From positions 23,139,875 through 23,203,874 of the forward strand of contig JAKGHH010000005.1 in the NCBI GenBank assembly GCA_022828595.1: a stretch of 64,000 nt of DNA. The letters run 5' to 3'. The position numbers and the translations under genes were made by a program. Position 1 is the first letter of the stretch. The number at the start of each line of letters is the position of its first letter. This stretch comes from Nelumbo lutea. Taxonomy: Eukaryota > Streptophyta > Magnoliopsida > Proteales > Nelumbonaceae. This document shows positions 10,839 to 23,893 of this stretch, piece by piece. The notes under the pieces are model-generated. The model was not told the origin of the DNA. It did no database searches and worked only from the letters and a program-made list of their open reading frames with translations.

Positions 10839-11489
10839 CTTCAACACCAGCATGTGGGCACAAATTCATGACAAATTGCATTTTCTTGGTCTTTTATAAG
10901 CTAACAACCAAACCTTTTGGACAGGGTCATTATTGCTAAAAATTCATGACTGTTGGCAAACCGCAAACCTTTTCCTTCTGAACAATTAAATGACCAATGA
11001 AAATTAAGAAGCACCGGTGAGAAAATTGGACATACTGATTTGTACTCAAAAGGGAGCTAGAAAGTTAAAAATCTACCCAGGGAGAGGATGAGAGAGAGAG
11101 ATTGCACGAATGAACCAAAATTCAAAAAGAAAATAAAAAAAACCACGATATTCAAGCATCTAACAAGTCCCTAAAACTATCTCAAACATCTATTAATTGT
11201 TGGAAAATACAACCAACAACAGTTCTTTGTCTAATTAGGAAAAAAGGCTAAAAAAGGTATTATAACAGATTTATTAAATTTAGGCAAAGCGCATCAATCT
11301 GAACCAACTCAGATTACAAAGAAAGAGAGTACTTGCCTATCAAAATAAAATTGAGAATCAAAATCATTACCTAGTAATCTGATTCCATCATCACCAACAA
11401 GAATAATAATCTCCTTGACCAGGCTCGACTCAATATTTAGGGCCAATGGTTGGGCTGGGCTCGTACTTGGGCTTGAATATGTTCTTTTG
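10839..11489. other. Intergenic DNA, no gene seen
   Basis: AT-rich sequence without a supported gene or clear element boundary. The last part (11400-11480) belongs to a GGGCTTGAATAT-type repeat also seen near 12300, which provides an empty site for the following hAT insertion. Confidence 0.6.
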
Positions 11490-11982
11490 CAGGGGTGGAG
11501 CCAGAAAATTTTCATGAAGGGACCAAAACCTAAGGTGGAATTTGGGGGTCTGGGGGGAATAAATATGGATGGTTAAAGGAGGGACACCCAATTGGGGTGG
11601 AGAGTGGGGGAGGGGAAATTTTATGGGTGCAAGTCGGGTTGTCCCAAGTTAACAGTTTACATTGTTTTGGGCTCAAGCTTTAGGTTGGGCCTATTGAAAT
11701 TTTGACAAAATCCCAACCCTAATTGGGGTGGTTAAAGGAGGGACACCCAATTGGGGTGGAGAGTGGGGGAGGGGAAATTTTATGGGTGCAAGTCGGGTTG
11801 TCCCGAGTTAACAGTTTACACTGTTTTGGGCTCAAGCTTTAGGTTGGGCCTATTGAAATTTTGACAAAATCCCAACCCTAACTTGGAAAAGTTGCACTCC
11901 TAGGAAATTTACATGGAATAGTGGGGATTTTTGGGCCATAGGGGGGCCATGGCTCCCCTGGGTCCCCCTGTCTCCACCCCTA
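11490..11982. mobile_element. Non-autonomous hAT-like transposon, 493 bp
   Basis: Ends CAGGGGTGGAG and CTCCACCCCTA form a 10-bp inverted repeat with only the outermost base unpaired. It is flanked by a perfect 8-bp direct repeat TTCTTTTG (11482-11489 and 11983-11990), the hAT target length. A related stretch near 12310 lacks the insertion. There is no transposase frame. Inside, a 159-bp unit is repeated in tandem (11571-11729 and 11730-11886). Confidence 0.88.
11571..11886. repeat. 159-bp tandem duplication inside hAT element
   Basis: Two near-identical units starting GGTTAAAGGAGGGACACCC, differing by few transitions (for example CCCAAG/CCCGAG), so the duplication is young compared with the surrounding DNA. 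Confidence 0.88.
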
Positions 11983-11990
11983 TTCTTTTG

Positions 11991-12430
11991 ATATAAAGAC
12001 AAAGCCCAGCCTGAACTTAGCCTAAATTAGATAAATAATTTTTTTAACTTAATAAAATAATAGATGTTTATTAATGGCATCATTACAAATAATTAGATAT
12101 TTAGCAACAATTATGGAAGAGGGATTTTTAGCAAATTTTTAATAAAAATAAATAAATAAAATCATTTAACTCAATAATATAAATATATAAATAATTATGC
12201 AATAAAATGAGAAACAAAGAATTAAAATTTCCTAATTGTGCTTTAGGCTTTATATGAGGGTCGGCCTCAAGCTTAAGGTCTAGGCTTGATGGCCAGCCCA
12301 GGCTCAGACTTGGGCTTGAATATATTTTGTTGATATGAAGGCAAAGATCGACTTGAACCTGGCACGGACCGTGAACCGGTTTAATCCCAACTGAGACCTA
12401 ACCTATTGATAGCCCTAAATATTAGGCTCG

Positions 12431-12478
<48 letters not shown>

Positions 12479-13000
12479 ACTTATTAGTTAAATATTATTC
12501 ATGGGTTGAATTAAATAAATAAAAATTTGTGGAGAATAACTTATTTCATCCATTAAAACAAATAAACGACTAATTTAGTTTAGTAAAGTAAATAAATAAA
12601 ATTTCAGTTATTATTGAGACAAGATATGTATAGCCTATCCGACAACATAACTAATCCATTGATAGACTTAAAAGGGGAGAGAGAAAGTGAAATACTTTGT
12701 TCATAAATTAAATCATTAATGAATAATTTAGTTAAGTAAAAAAATAAAATCTATGGATATCAATATACTAACTTTTGGTAAAATAAGTAAATATCCAAGG
12801 TATATAGATCTAAACCTAATCCATTGACAACCCTAAATATTTAACTCAGGGAGGGAGAGAGAGAGAAATAACTTGTTTATAGAGTAAACAATTTAGTAAA
12901 TTCAACAAATAACTTTTTTAACTTAATAACATAACTATATAAATAATTGGGTAAGAAAATGAGAGAGAAACAAAGAATTTTCTCACCATATGCCAAAATA
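11991..13000. repeat. Degenerate repeated intergenic DNA with GA microsatellite
   Basis: Three diverged copies of a segment that begins with CCTAATCCATTGA-like words followed by GAGAGA and AATAACTT (about 12398, 12650 and 12815). One copy has a pure GA run at 12433-12474. No gene seen. Confidence 0.6.
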
Positions 13001-13009
13001 AAAGACCTA

Positions 13010-13252
13010 TAGCGGTAGTCAGTATACCACTTTAGCGGCAGTCACGACCGCTAAAAGTGATTTTTCTTTACCGACAGTCCCCAAAACCGCCTTTAGAACT
13101 CTTAGCGATACTTGTTTTAGTAGCAATTTGCCGATTATCGGTAAAACTTAGCAGCAGTAAAAACTACCGCTAAAAGTGATTTTTCTTGTAGTGCTTGTTG
13201 TTTGTAGATCTGCAGTGATTTTTCTTGTAGTGCTTGTTGTTTGTAGATTTGC
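13010..13252. mobile_element. CACTA (En/Spm)-type terminal fragment
   Basis: Repeated words ACCGCTAAAAGTGATTTTTC ending in CTTGTAGTG; read on the minus strand this is CACTACAAGAAAAATCAC, the usual plant CACTA terminus with subterminal repeats. No opposite CACTA end was found upstream, so this is a truncated end. The last 39 bp are duplicated exactly in tandem (13175-13213 and 13214-13252; one mismatch). Confidence 0.65.
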
Positions 13253-13289
13253 ACTTTGGAAGAGTCAAACAACTACGTTTTATTTTCCT

Positions 13290-13561
13290 AGCGACCGACG
13301 ATTAGCAACCAAAATCACAAACCAGGTTGAAAAAATGAGCTTCTGGTGACTGGTGACCAGTAATTGGCAATCAAAAATACAAATTGGATTGAAGACGATG
13401 GGCTTCCGATGACTGGACCGACAACTAGCAACCAAAAATGCAGATTAGATTGTAGACAATGGGCTTCTGATGACTTCGACAACTAGCAACCAAAATTATT
13501 AGACTAACAACGATGGGCTTCTGATGATTGGTGACCAACGACTAGCAATGAAAATCATATA
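13290..13561. repeat. Tandem repeat of about 60 bp, 4.5 diverged copies
   Basis: Each unit carries GACAACTAGCAACCAAAA, then ATTGAAGACGATGGGCTTC-type words and TGATGACTGG. Copies differ by substitutions and small gaps. Function unknown. Confidence 0.75.
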
Positions 13562-14670
13562 TGATGTCTCTCTCCTCTATTTCAACCTCTTTGCCATCAA
13601 TTTTAGCATACCTTGTCTAAGAACCCATACCAGTACCTGATCGGTGACCAAATTTGTCGTCTTGGTTAAAGACAACCTAAAAATCAATGTTTGAGCACCT
13701 CTATTTCAAGTGTCGAGTGGTTTATTTCATTAATATCATTTTATAATATTTTATAAAATATTATAATAATTGTTCAATTAATATTTTATATCAATATTAT
13801 TTTATAATGTTTTATATTAATATTTGAAAATAAATATTATTTTTATAATATTTTATATAAATATTATTTGTTTGACTTAAGAACCTACTAGAATATGATT
13901 ATTTTTCATATTTTTAAACTTGAATTCCCCTTATTATTATTATTATTGTTGTTGTTGTTGTTGTTGTTGTTGTGGTCTCCATGGTGATTCATGCATGGGA
14001 TTTCAGTAGAAATGTATAGTATAGCATGTGAAAAACATTATATATATGTATGAGTGAAGTGAATGCTAAAATTGTCATTTACGTCAATATAAGCACTTAC
14101 AGGAAAAGTAGCTTACCAAACATCCTCACCACAATAACTAATTAAAAATATAATAAGTGATTTGATAAATAAGTTATCAAACAACCTTAAATAACTTAAA
14201 TGACTGATAAAATAAATGCTTTTAAGAATTATATCAAATACTTATTTTAACAACCATTTAATTATCAAACAGGACATAAATAATAAAATGGCCAGTGGAT
14301 GCAGGTGCGATTATCCCGACCCAACTCGGAGATCCGAGTCCAGATCCCCATCCAGTGCACGGTAGTAAGTACATGTGATCACAGTCTAGCGTGCGCCTAC
14401 AGTTGGATATTACGTTGGAGACAGAGAAGTTGAAAACAGATGACAGAGTGGGAAGTGGGAACAACACGTTGTCAAACCCACGATGACAATTCTTAATCGC
14501 ACGCACCGCTCGTTGACTGAAATGTTCAGCTCTCTTCAGTCTGTATACTTGCAGTCTAACTGCGCAGGTTAGCGTGTTAGCGTAAAATTTTTCATTTTCA
14601 GGCGGAAGATAAACCGAACAGCATTAATTGTTTTCCACCCACTGAGGTTGTAATTCAGAGAGTAGAAAAT
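13562..14670. other. Intergenic DNA upstream of the MES gene
   Basis: AT-rich, with a (TTA)n(TTG)n microsatellite at about 13932-13972 and ATATTTTATA-rich stretches at 13730-13870. No supported gene. A short minus-strand frame at 14258-14506 has no recognisable product. Confidence 0.55.
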
Positions 14671-14675
14671 AAAAA

Positions 14676-14684
14676 TATATAAAT
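14676..14684 (+). promoter_or_regulatory. Candidate TATA box of MES gene
   Basis: TATATAAAT about 240 bp before the start codon, in an otherwise mixed-composition stretch. It would give a 5' UTR near 210 nt. Position is the only support. Confidence 0.3.
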
Positions 14685-14923
14685 AAATAAAACTTTTAAT
14701 GTCTACCGTTTCAGTTGGATGTTTTCCGGATCGTTTTTTACCTCTATTTCTCTTTGTCCAATCTCTTTTCTGTTCGACCAATCTCACCTAAATTCTCTCC
14801 ATTAACATAATAGCACGTTTCTTCCCCTGAACCAGAGACTCTTGTGATTCCTTCCATCTTCCGGCGAAATCAGCAGAGCCATTCGTGGGTGTTCTTTGCC
14901 TTCAATAATTCAATTTGTTTAAG

Positions 14924-17900
14924 ATGGGTAATCGATTTATGTGCATGCCGAAGAAGAACGCGAAAGATATTGGGTCAAGGAGCAAAAGGAGAGGGGGATC
15001 GCAGAGGAAAATGGCGGCAGAGGAGGAGTTCTTGCACCGGCAGGCGTTGTCAATGGCAATTCATCAGCACCAGCTGTCGCAGAGGTTCGACGGATCGATG
15101 TCGCGGCGTATTGGGTCGACGAGCTCTCGGAGGCGGACTTTTTCTGATCCCTTCTCCAATGGAAAACAGGTCTGATAGCAACCGTATTCCTCCATATAGT
15201 CTTTGATTGGCTTTGGTTTCATTACCTTCTGTAAGATGGTTTATTTGACACTTGAAAATTTGTTCTGGGATTCTGGAGGAGAATGGTTTCTAATTGCCGA
15301 AGTTTACTGAAGTATTCCCCACAATTAGGACATGGAGAGAGTAGAGTTCCCAATTAAAGGTGGAAGCAGCACTACTTAAAAGGAAAGTTGGAGAAAAGTA
15401 TATATTTTTTATGGCGTTCCTTTTGGGGATGTGGTGGAGAAAAGAATAATAGAAGAAGTTTGATTGTTATGTGACAACTGGAAAGGGATTGGCAGGAATA
15501 GCTGCCTGGTTTTCCCTCATATATTGCAAAGAATGGTCTCTCGCCCACCTTCTAGTTATTTATGCCGCCTTTGTTCCTCTGTACAATAAATTGGAAAATT
15601 TTCAGATTGAAATATTTGGGCTATTATTCCCACCACTTATAGTGAAAACTTTGTTTTCTGCCCTTTTTAGTTTGTTTTGATGCAAATGGCAAAGAATAGG
15701 AAGTTTTCATCACCAAAGTCTACATTTCATTCTAAAATTTCTGTCCAATTTACGTTAAAACAGACAGCCTAACTGAAAAGCGAGAGAAAAAAGAAGACAA
15801 GATTTGTTTGCAGAATTATGAATTAACATTCTAATTATAAGTAATAACAAGGGAGAGGCTTTTGATTGGGACAAATATTTCCCGGATGAAAGGGCTTTTG
15901 GGGCAGGCAAGTGTGCTGGAAGTAGAGTGGACTGGGCCATTTATTTTGTTACAGTGAGAAAATGTTATATTATTTTGGTTGTAGCTCTGCTCCGTGAATC
16001 AGAAAAGTCTAGGTTTCATCAGCTTTGTTTCCCCTATTTCATTTCTTTCACTTCATGCCCCACACTTTTGAAGTAGTCAGCAAATTGGTTTTCTTCTTTT
16101 ATGAATGTGCTTTTGGTGCTTATGTGCCAAATGCTATGTCCATGATGGTTGACCCTATCTTCCATGTATGCCACTTAGCCATGTATTGCTATCTATCACA
16201 ACCATTGAATCACCTCTCAGCCAAACATTTCATAGGCAGTTGTCTTGTGCGAAAAAAAAAACAGAAAACCTCCCTTTTGCTGTCATTGCCTCCACCACCT
16301 CTATACTTGTCCACCCAATTGTTCTTGCTTTTACATCTGTAACTCAACCATCTTCTCCTCTTGCAGTGAAGCAAATTGTTCACTTTGTCCCTATATCTCA
16401 CTAATGCATCAGAATTTATTCTGTTTTGGCAAGGAGGCTTCTATTTCATCATTATTGTTTATTTCACATTGCTGTTTTTATTCTGCATGCTTCTACTTAT
16501 TCTATTATTGCCTTTTGTGCCAACTGCACAGATGGACTTGGTGTTTTGACATTTTAGATTAAGTCATTTCTTTTTTTCCCATATTCTCATAAGATATTTT
16601 CTCCACGCTACTGTTTTTTTCGTACCTTTTGTTTCCTGTTCCACCCCCATATAATTGATGTATCATTATTTGATGGACCAGTGTTATTTATACTTACAAC
16701 TAACCAAACATGGCTTGCAAGGATGCAATTTATTAATAATTCATGCATATCTTCACTATCCTCTGCATATCTTATAATATGGTCAGTATTTACATATCTT
16801 TCTTTCAAGTATTCTCTTGTGGTCAGGCTTACTCAGGCCTTGATTCCATCCTCATTGGAATCCTGTCTACAGATTTCTATTTGCAAATGGAACATTAAAT
16901 TTTCTACTTGAATTTAGGCTCTACCATAATCTGTCATATTGGCATCATGAAGGGATGGCAATGACTTAGATGATTTTCCCTACATGTTGGGATGCAGTGG
17001 TCCTGAATGCACTGAGCCATTCATAAGCTGGCATGGTTTCTTTCAAAACTCATACTTGTTCTTTACCTCTTGCCATGTGGTACTTTGATTCAACAAGCTT
17101 ACTACTAGGTCATGCTTGACCTCATGTTTGAAGATTCAATTGATCAACTCATTAAACTCATAATTATTTTCAAGTTGATATTTGGTCTATAGTGTATTTT
17201 TGTTCCATCAGTCTTGAACTGCATGATGACTTTAAACAGGGAAAATTACCTGAAATTCTTATATATTGACTATAATTTTCCAACTGTTCTTACCATAATT
17301 GGTAGGAAAGGGCTCTAGATGGCTGAATCCAGAGGTGGAATTAAAGGCAAAAAAAAAAAATTATTTCATGACCTGAAACATGTGCAGATCATGAAATCCT
17401 CACTAAGTATCTGAAATTTTAGTAGAATTTCATCATAATGGGCCCAAATCTGGCAAAAATAGAAAGATCAGTATTATTTGAAATTACATTTTTGGATATC
17501 ATGATTTTGTTTTCTATTTTTATTTGTTATCCTGTTATCCTGTTTATCTTAATCCTTTTTTAATGATATTTTAGCTAGCCATCCAATTATCTCGTATTGG
17601 TATCATGGTTCTACATAGTATTATTCTTGTCAAATATCAAAATTTTGAACGCTTGAAAAATTTGCAAACCTGATCCATAATTGAAGACTGTAGAATAATC
17701 ATGCATATTGAATATGTGTGGATTGGGTTCATCACCTAAACTCATTTGCCTTTCATTTAGCTCTTCAGTTTGACTACATCCATTCTTCTAGAAGTTCATT
17801 GCACTAGTAATTGTGCAGCACTTATGCAGTTGCTCTTTTCTTTTTTTTTTTTTTTCCTTTTTCGATAGGTCCAAGTAAGTGTAACAATATTTTCATAAGC

Positions 17901-20556
17901 AACTATTCTTAAAGATGGAACATGCTACAATTTTTCTTCACTTTGAGTGTCAAAAGAACAAAAATATGGTTAAATATGTCACAACTTTTATGCTCTGCAG
18001 GCCCCAGAGTTTTTAGAGAATCTCAAAACAAAGAAACTTGTTCTAATTCATGGAGAGGGATTTGGAGCATGGTGTTGGTACAAGACTATTGCTCTGTTGG
18101 AAGAAGCAGGATTGCTTCCCATTGCCTTGGATCTCATGGGATCTGGAATTGATAAGACAGATACAAACAGTGTCACAACATTGGTGGACTATGCTAAACC
18201 CTTGATTGATTATCTAAATGACCTCCCAGAGGATGAGATGGTAAGAAGCAGCATGCAATTTTGATTACTCTTATGTCTGTTCTGTAGCCTACTGGAAGGC
18301 ATCCTGGAAACTACTGTGATCTCTATAGTTCTTCTACAGGTTATTTTAGTTGGCCACAGTTGTGGGGGTGCAATAATCTCTTATGCTTTGGAGCATTGTC
18401 CAAAGAAGATTTCAAAATCAGTTTTTCTCTGTGCTACTATGGTGAAAGATGGACAGAGGCCTTTTGATGTTTTTGCTGAAGAGGTGCATGATCCATGTCT
18501 GTTGTACAATCAGTGTTAAACTATAATTATTTAATCATCTAAATGTGATGGAAAAATATCTTTAGGCAAAGCATTCTTGGGCATATACCCAAATCAGAGT
18601 CAGTCACCTAAGTCACAAAGAATTCTCAATTTACTGAAAGAATCAACCACTCAAGAGTTGTTCTTAAATCAATTTAAGCCACATGAAGTGGCTTGACCAT
18701 TTTGTACTACAGAAGAATGCTTTCTTGTTATATAGTCAACCTTTGTCTGGTATTGAATCAGTTTCCTACATTCCAAAAAATGGAGGTTGTTTATGGTTAC
18801 ATCAATGAAAAAGTCGTACACTCTCTGTTGCCCAAATTTGAATGGATCAGCTAATTATTACGAGTACACTACCTTTTAAATGGCTCAATCCTTGTGTGGC
18901 ATCTGTAACAATGAATAAATTAGGATTCTGTCTTGGGTAAATTCTTCTTATATTAAAGCAGAGCAATTTAAAGCAAGGATTGAGAAGTATATCATAAAGA
19001 TTTATTTGACTTCACAATTCTCAGTAGTCATATTCATGCATGGATACTACCATATTCATCCAACCCTACTCCCATGATTCTCAAATAACACAAGTGCATC
19101 TGAACTGAGCCATTCATGCAAAACAACTTTAGCAAGTCATACTCTGAGCCTGTAGTTTGCTGCCAGCTGGTTGCCAATATAATATTGATTTTAGTTTTTT
19201 CTTTTAATAAAACTCTTAGCTGGCAGCTGTCTTTTAGTGCTTTTGTATTGTTCCTAATTTGAATTCTTATGGGACATATTCATATTGGCAGCTAGGCTCT
19301 GCTGAGAATTTTATGCAGGAGTCACAGTATCTAACATATGGGAATGGTAAAGATAAACCTCCCACTAGTCTCATTCTTGAGAAACAACATATGAAGGGTT
19401 TATATTTCAATCAGTCTCCTGCTAAGGTATGCTACAATGTGAAATTTACTACCATTACCTTCTGGAATATTGTGTCTAAATTCCCATCATTTGCCAATTT
19501 TAGAATTGTTCTTTTGATATCATCTGAAGTAAAGGTGCCTCTGCATTTCTTGTCTTTTCCTATTTATTTTTCTTCTCTTTTTCCAAGAGATTTTCTGCAA
19601 ATGTGAATTTCCTGCTAATCAGAATGTAATGCCATAAACATAACTTATATGCTTGACAATCTAATTCATATCTATATGTAAATCTCCTAAAATTACCAAT
19701 ATATTCTTTCAATGGCAGTGGTATAATAATCTAGACTGATATTGAAAGCTACTGACTACTCACTTTAATCCTGTTAGGAATTCCCCCATTTATTCTTGCA
19801 CATGAGAATGAGAATAATGTTTATATCATAATTATTCTTATGTATTAGTAAGATCAATTGTGTAAGTATTTAATTTAAACCTCTTGTTTATCAATGAAAT
19901 AAAAAGTAGAATTCACTACAGAAACAATCTACTATGATTATAAATTTCTTAAGTGCCTGATATAAAAAGCTCTATGGAATACTCCAGCCCCTCAACTTTG
20001 GTGATTTATTGTGGCCCGCTTTCCTGCCCTTGTGTGGCCTTCAACAAATTGAATCATGTCATCTTACTAAGCTCCATATGAATATTCAGAACACTTCTGA
20101 GTGCTTATGATGACACAGTTCAAATTTAAACACTATCAATAGTGACATTATGTGATCAATCTTGATGGAACCCAAAAAAGTTTGTTAGTTCAGATATTTT
20201 TTCTTGTTAAGATAATTAGATATATATATTTTTTCCTTAAACAGTTTATTTGCATGGAATGTAATGAATTTAACTGGTTGCAGGATGTTGCATTGGCCAC
20301 AGTTTCAATGAGACCAATTCCTCTAGGACCAATAATGGAGAAGCTTTCATTGTCACAGGAGAATTATGGCACTGGTAGGCGTTTCTACATTCAGACACTT
20401 GATGACCATGCATTATCACCAGATGTTCAAGAAAAGCTTCTCAGGGAAAACCCACCTGAAGGTATCTTTAAGATCAAGGGCAGTGACCACTGTCCCTTCT
20501 TCTCAAAGCCACAGTCTCTACACAAAATTTTACTTGAAATTGCCCAAATTCCATAG
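14924..20556 (+). CDS. MES14: Methylesterase of MES14/MES15 type, five exons
   Basis: An alpha/beta-hydrolase of the plant MES family, which cleaves methyl esters of small carboxylic acids; the true substrate of this clade is not known to me. Coding exons: 14924-15169, 18001-18240, 18340-18483, 19292-19426, 20284-20556. All junctions are GT-AG and every exon is a whole number of codons (82, 80, 48, 45, 90 plus stop), giving 345 residues, the usual length. N-terminus MGNRFMC suggests myristoylation at Gly2 and palmitoylation at Cys7; a chloroplast label is common in databases for relatives. Residues 1-82 are basic and end in SRRRTFSDPFSNGKQ. The hydrolase core has the oxyanion loop HGEGFGAWCWYK and the nucleophile elbow GHSCGG with Ser169, then Asp296 (TLDDHALSP) and His324 (GSDHCPFF). 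The triad is therefore complete, unlike MES11/13 relatives that have Asp in place of Ser. Assignment to MES14 versus MES15 is by resemblance of wording and is not certain. Confidence 0.93.
15170..18000 (+). other. Intron 1 of MES gene (2.8 kb)
   Basis: Begins CAG|GTCTGA and ends CTCTGCAG|GCC. It contains pyrimidine-rich tracts, including a T run at about 17832-17860, and no clear transposon. Open frames inside (for example 16025-16342) have no family likeness. Confidence 0.85.
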
Positions 20557-21782
20557 CTTAAGTTATTGGAGTTGCTAGAAAACTTTATTCTCCAGAGATT
20601 ACTAAGTGGAGAGAAGAGTTGTACAATATAACATGGCATCAGAAATCTGTAGTCTTTACTATCAGGTATAAATATAGGATGAGTGATCCTTAATTCAATT
20701 TGATTCGAGGAGAAATAACATGTTAAATGTGATTGTTGGAGAAAACAATTTCAGAAATGGTCAATTTCAGTGGGATATTTTGGTCGTATACCATATGTAG
20801 AAAGAATGATGTTTCTATTTAAATTGATTTTCTTGTTTGCCACAGAATTGCTTTCTTTTCCTTTTATTTTTCATTTTCCCTCTTTCCTTCTGGGGTTGGG
20901 GGAAAGGGGAGGTGGGAAGAAATGTTATCAACAAAGGGAGGAATTTAGCATTGTTCTCTTCACCATATCGAAACTCTATGGTCATTACTATTTATTTTGT
21001 TGTTTATGAAACTTCTATTTATACGTATGTTGCATTTATTTATTTCTCGAAACTTTCATTTTTGTTTGTCGCATTCATTATTGACATTCATCTTATTTGT
21101 GTCTTTCATTCAATTCTAGCATTTTTCTAAATCGTCTATTAAGGTTGTGTTTGGTTTTGAAGGAAAAGATGGGGAAACTTATACCCCTTAGTTGGGGTAG
21201 TTAATTCCTTTCCCAGGTTTCCCTGTCCATAAGTGAACTACTTAGAATCTTTTCGTAGATCATTTTGGAGTCACTTCAAATTAAGACTCAATTTTTGAGG
21301 TTTTTTGGGTTCCATCGTCTCTAACAATGGGAGGCAACTCTTTTGTTTCCTATTTTTGGTAGATCAGTTTTTCAGTTTTCTTTCCTCTTCTTAATCAATG
21401 TATACTCAAGATTGATACCTGGTAATTTTATTTATTTTACTAAATGCTTTTAATAGTGATTATTTTTATTTTATTTGAATTATCGGAATAATTGTCATTA
21501 TTTGTTAATAATTGATTTATTTGAAAATTTCTTTTATTTGTGAATAATGAAAATTCTTGTCAATTGTTTTTGCTCAAATCCATATTGTAAGGCTTTTACA
21601 TAAATTCAACTTATTTAATTCACATTTGTTCCTTTCCTCTCCTTTCCCTTAAATCAAGGTCTATTAAGTTTTGTCCAAATGTTTCAATTTTTTCCTTCAC
21701 AATATAGTCGACAAAGTAATTATTATTGGTATTCTTAATACGTATGGGTTTTTTTTTTGTAAGCTGCATGGGTCCCCATTAG
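20557..21782. other. Region downstream of MES gene, no gene seen
   Basis: AT-rich. Holds the 3' UTR of the MES gene, whose poly(A) site I cannot fix. GCATGGGTCCCCATTAG at 21766-21782 resembles a decayed Helitron 3' end and may mark another Helitron just upstream of the cluster. Confidence 0.5.
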
Positions 21783-21878
21783 AAATTATCTCCTTTTTTT
21801 ATTATTTTTTTATTTTTTATTGCATGTCATTTTTGAAACAAACAATGAGATGCTCTTCTTCCCCATAAAAAATTACCT

Positions 21879-21918
<40 letters not shown>

Positions 21919-23893
21919 CCTCCCCATATGTTCCTAATAACCTAAATAATATCCTCTCCTAAAATTATTTTTAAACTATCTCCCCCACTTTTTCCAAAAT
22001 TATTTCTAATTCCTATTTATCTCCTAAATTAGGTCTAATTCCTATTCATCTCCTAATTTATCTCTAATTCAATTGAGAGTTTCTCTCATAAATTATCTCT
22101 TATTCCTATTTATCATCTGCCTACTTTTAATCTATATCTATCCAAAGAAATTTTGAATTAAAAAATTAAAAAATTATTTAAATATTCTAATAAAACTATA
22201 TAACAATTTTAAATATTTATTTAAAACAAAAAATAATTATAATAAATTTAATAATAATCATATTATTAATAATTTTATATTTTTACAAAATATATTTAAA
22301 TATTCCTGATTATTCAATTTAAATGTTGTTCAAATAATAAAAATTTAACATTAAAAAATATTATTTATATATTTCAATAATTAAATATCTTACCTAAAAA
22401 ATATTAAAAACAGCTAAATAATTATATAACAAAGTATTTTATATTATATAATAACTTTAAAATAAATTCAAATAACAAAAAAAATTAACTATTTTATATA
22501 TTATTTAAATATTTAAATAACTAAAAATTTTACCTAACGAAATATTTAACAAAACTAGATTTTATACAATTAAAATAACAAAATTATGTAATAAATTTAA
22601 AAAATTTCATAAAAGTAGAAAGATAATTATAACATAGTATTCAAATTAATAATAATTTAGTATTTTACAAAATCAATAACACAATTTTGTAATAATAGTA
22701 TAAATTATAATTTTATGAATTATTAAAATAAGTAATTAATTAATATTTAAAATTTAAATAATGATATTATTTAAATAGCTAGATAATATTGTAAATAACT
22801 AATTCCACTTATATCAATTAATAATTCTAGAAAATAACTTTCAACAAATAATATTTATTAATAATAATTTTAAAATCTTAATATATATATATATTATATT
22901 TATATATACTAAAATTAAACTTTGTATTTTTAGTAATTATTTATTTTTTTATGAAAAATACATTTTTGATAATTATGTATAAATCTATTTTTGTTTTTTT
23001 ATTTAACAAAAAAATCAATAATTATTGGAAATTAAACTACTGTAATTTAACTTTTTAAATTTAATTTAGTGTACTTACTGTAATTATTGTATTTTTGTTA
23101 TAATTTATTGATTAATATTTATTAGATACAAAACTATTATTTGATATTACACTGTCTATTGACTAATTTAATATAATTTTTAGTGTATTGTATTTTTGTA
23201 ATTATTGTATTTATTGCATTTTCATTATCAATATGTTTTCAATAATTGTGTATTTTCGCTATAAATTTTCAATAATTATTGGAGATTAAACTATAGTTAT
23301 TTATTAGAGATTAGACTATTAATTTATCTAAAATAAGGATTGTTTACGGGTTGGTTCGGATCTATTGTTGGCATTTTGGCCAACCAAATTGACATGGTTA
23401 GGTTAGGGAGTTGATCATCGAAACCAACTAACCATTAATGAAAATCGACCAACTTGGGTTGTATCAGTTTGGGTCGACTTTCAGTTTGGTCAGTCAATTC
23501 AAGAGATAAATTTAAAAACTAGAATGGCATTATTAATAAATAAATTTATGAAATAAAATATTTTAGACTAAGAATTATGGGAATTTTCCCACTTTCATGT
23601 ATTAATGGTCAAGTAGTTCCATTTTGGTTGATTTACAAATGGCTAAAGCGAAATTGGTCCAACTTGGTTAGGTTAGGAAATTGTTGAACCAAAGTTGATC
23701 TGAAATACTAGAAAATCGATCAACCCAACCCCGAGTTGGTTGGTTTTATTAGTTTGATGAACAACCCTAGCTGAAATTAATTATTGTTATATTTGTATTG
23801 TAAAAACATTATTAAAAGTAGTATATAAAATATAAATAATTATTAATTACTTAAAAAGTTAAAAACCCCATGCATTTCATAGGTCCCTACTAG
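21783..23893 (+). mobile_element. Helitron copy A, non-autonomous
   Basis: Shares with copies B-D the block TGTCATTTTTGAAACAA...AATGAGATG, then AACCTAAATAAT and TATCTCTAATTCCTATTTAT words, an AT-rich body and a 3' end with decayed hairpin (about 23867-23883) followed by CTAG at 23890-23893 and T. No Rep or helicase frame. The 5' end is uncertain. A CT microsatellite lies at 21883-21914. Confidence 0.65.
23335..23769. mobile_element. hAT-like non-autonomous element inside Helitron A
   Basis: Ends AAGGATTGTTTACGGG and GATGAACAACCCTA, imperfect inverted repeats of the TAGGGNTGTTCAT type. Flanks TCTAAAAT and GCTGAAAT are a decayed 8-bp duplication; the other copy at 25333 confirms GCTGAAAT. Confidence 0.75.

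Noticed and set aside
14844..15206. Alternative frames over the first MES exon
   Set aside because: Only the MGNRF frame joins in phase with the following hydrolase exons.
16025..16562. Small frames within MES intron 1
   Set aside because: No family likeness and typical intron composition.
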